Source: Treponema sp.
Lineage (GTDB): Bacteria; Spirochaetota; Spirochaetia; Treponematales; Breznakiellaceae
Direction of reading: 5' to 3'
Length of the DNA: 5,114 nucleotides
Assembly (NCBI GenBank): GCA_031254385.1
Contig: JAIRUO010000057.1
Location: 1 to 5,114, forward strand
Below the pieces are notes generated by a model. That model was not told the DNA's origin. It saw only the letters and a program-made list of their open reading frames with translations, and did no database searches. Each line of letters starts with the position of its first letter. Positions within the stretch are counted from its first letter, which is position 1. Shown here one piece after another: positions 4,279-5,114 of this stretch. The position numbers and the translations under genes were made by a program.

Positions 4279-5114
4279 GTGTCTGAATACAAGCTAAAAA
4301 ACGGTGTCCTGATTACTGCGGGTAGGAAACCAAAAAAGGAAAGCCTGAATATTTCGGGAAAAAAAATTATATCTTCTGTTTCTTCCAAAAATGTTGAAAT
4401 TGATCTCAAGGAGAAGTCTTTTATTTATCCTTCTCTTATAAATACCCATGATCACTTGCAGGGAAACTACCGACCTCCGGTAGGCCCTAAAGAAGGAAGC
4501 TTTTATCTGACCTGGCTTCCCTGGGATAATGATTTAAAGGCTTCCGATACTTTTAAGGAGCGGTCACAGCTTACCAGGGAAGACCTTTATGCCCTTTCTG
4601 GGTACAAATGCCTATTTTCCGGGGTTACTACGGTAAATGATCATTTTCCCCATAAGCTAAACAGTACCATACTTCCCACGCTTCCGATTCGGGCCATCTT
4701 GGAATACGGCATTGCCCATGAATCTACTTCTTATGATTTAAAATGGGGGGACGGCGTGGAAATAGAACATGCCAGGGCAAAGGAAAAGAAATGGCCCTTT
4801 ATCACCCATTTGGCAGAAGGTTTTGATGAAGAATCCATGCAGAGCGTGGATACGATGGAAAAAATGGGGCTTTTGGACAGCCATTGCCTGTTTGTCCATT
4901 GCATAGGTTTTAGCGATGAAGATATTAAAAAAGTTGCAAAAGCGGGGGCCAGCGTTTCCTGGTGCGGTTTTTCCAATATGTTCATGTTCAATGTTACCGC
5001 AAAGGTAAGAAAAATGATGAAGGAAGGGGTCAATGTTACCATTGGCACAGATTCATCCGCCACTGGTTCGGCCAATCTTTTGGATGAAATGAAATTCGAT
5101 AGGAATCTTTACCA
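4279..5114 (+). CDS. Amidohydrolase-superfamily metal hydrolase/deaminase (partial, 3' end missing)
   Basis: About 278 codons are open from GTG 4279 to the window edge. AAGGA (4265-4269) lies 9 nt upstream, and a TAA at 4270 excludes longer starts. The protein begins (M)SEYKLKNGVLIT, a short leading beta segment, then enters an amidohydrolase TIM barrel. All five metal ligands of the mononuclear cytosine deaminase/chlorohydrolase type are present: H57 and H59 in NTHDHLQG, H177 in ITHLAEG, H207 in FVHCIG and D258 in IGTDSSAT. E180 after the third His is the usual catalytic acid. Such enzymes hydrolyse amino or amide groups on heterocycles (guanine, cytosine, 8-oxoguanine, triazines) or related compounds. 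The substrate cannot be assigned. It is cytoplasmic, with no signal peptide. It is divergent from the PHP gene; the C-terminal barrel strands and small domain lie beyond the window. Confidence 0.93.
   Translation, partial: MSEYKLKNGVLITAGRKPKKESLNISGKKIISSVSSKNVEIDLKEKSFIYPSLINTHDHLQGNYRPPVGPKEGSFYLTWLPWDNDLKASDTFKERSQLTREDLYALSGYKCLFSGVTTVNDHFPHKLNSTILPTLPIRAILEYGIAHESTSYDLKWGDGVEIEHARAKEKKWPFITHLAEGFDEESMQSVDTMEKMGLLDSHCLFVHCIGFSDEDIKKVAKAGASVSWCGFSNMFMFNVTAKVRKMMKEGVNVTIGTDSSATGSANLLDEMKFDRNLY

Noticed and set aside
4179..4409. Leftward open frame across the divergent promoters and the amidohydrolase start
   Set aside because: It overlaps both promoters and the coding start of a clear amidohydrolase, and would overlap the PHP start codon; no recognisable protein features.
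4731..5075. Leftward open frame of 114 codons
   Set aside because: It is antisense to the conserved amidohydrolase catalytic region, including H177, H207 and D258.

Overview
The window looks like chromosomal DNA of a spirochaete, probably a Treponema relative. This is an inference from the protein repertoire (a ComM/YifB ATPase, a PHP-domain phosphatase, an amidohydrolase, a flavin reductase-like protein and a small outer-membrane-type barrel) and from base composition that is uneven from gene to gene. Nothing here proves the genus. There are no tRNA or rRNA genes, no transposase and no CRISPR array.

Layout. Bases 1-131 hold the 3' end of an unidentified rightward reading frame. Bases 155-290 hold a large imperfect palindrome with internal hairpins. 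It lies between that gene end and a leftward two-gene unit, which is transcribed first through an AT-rich signal-peptide protein (TTG start, 921-1529) and then through a flavin reductase-like protein (337-900). The unit has a good promoter at 1552-1580. Next to it, at 1595-1629, is a degenerate 7-nt tandem array. The rightward gene at 1664-3244 is a complete comM/yifB homologue. It converges on a leftward PHP-domain gene (3305-4186). The junction between them (3229-3350) is made of two opposed 7-nt tandem arrays around a nested hairpin, and both stop codons fall within this repeat complex. From 4201 onward two divergent promoters with overlapping -35 boxes drive the PHP gene leftward and an amidohydrolase rightward. 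The amidohydrolase starts at GTG 4279 and runs off the window.

How the genes fit together. The protein-coding content is mostly housekeeping or general metabolism: DNA branch migration in recombination (ComM), nucleotide or RNA-end hydrolysis (PHP) and hydrolytic deamination or amide hydrolysis (amidohydrolase). The flavoprotein and the barrel share a transcript, but no common function is evident. No gene set forms an obvious new defence or biosynthetic system.

The unusual content is non-coding. Both convergent gene junctions are filled by large dyad-symmetric elements that lack the T-tract of ordinary terminators. Heptanucleotide arrays of a type best known from filamentous cyanobacteria (STRR repeats) flank comM on both sides and have entered the coding ends of neighbouring genes.
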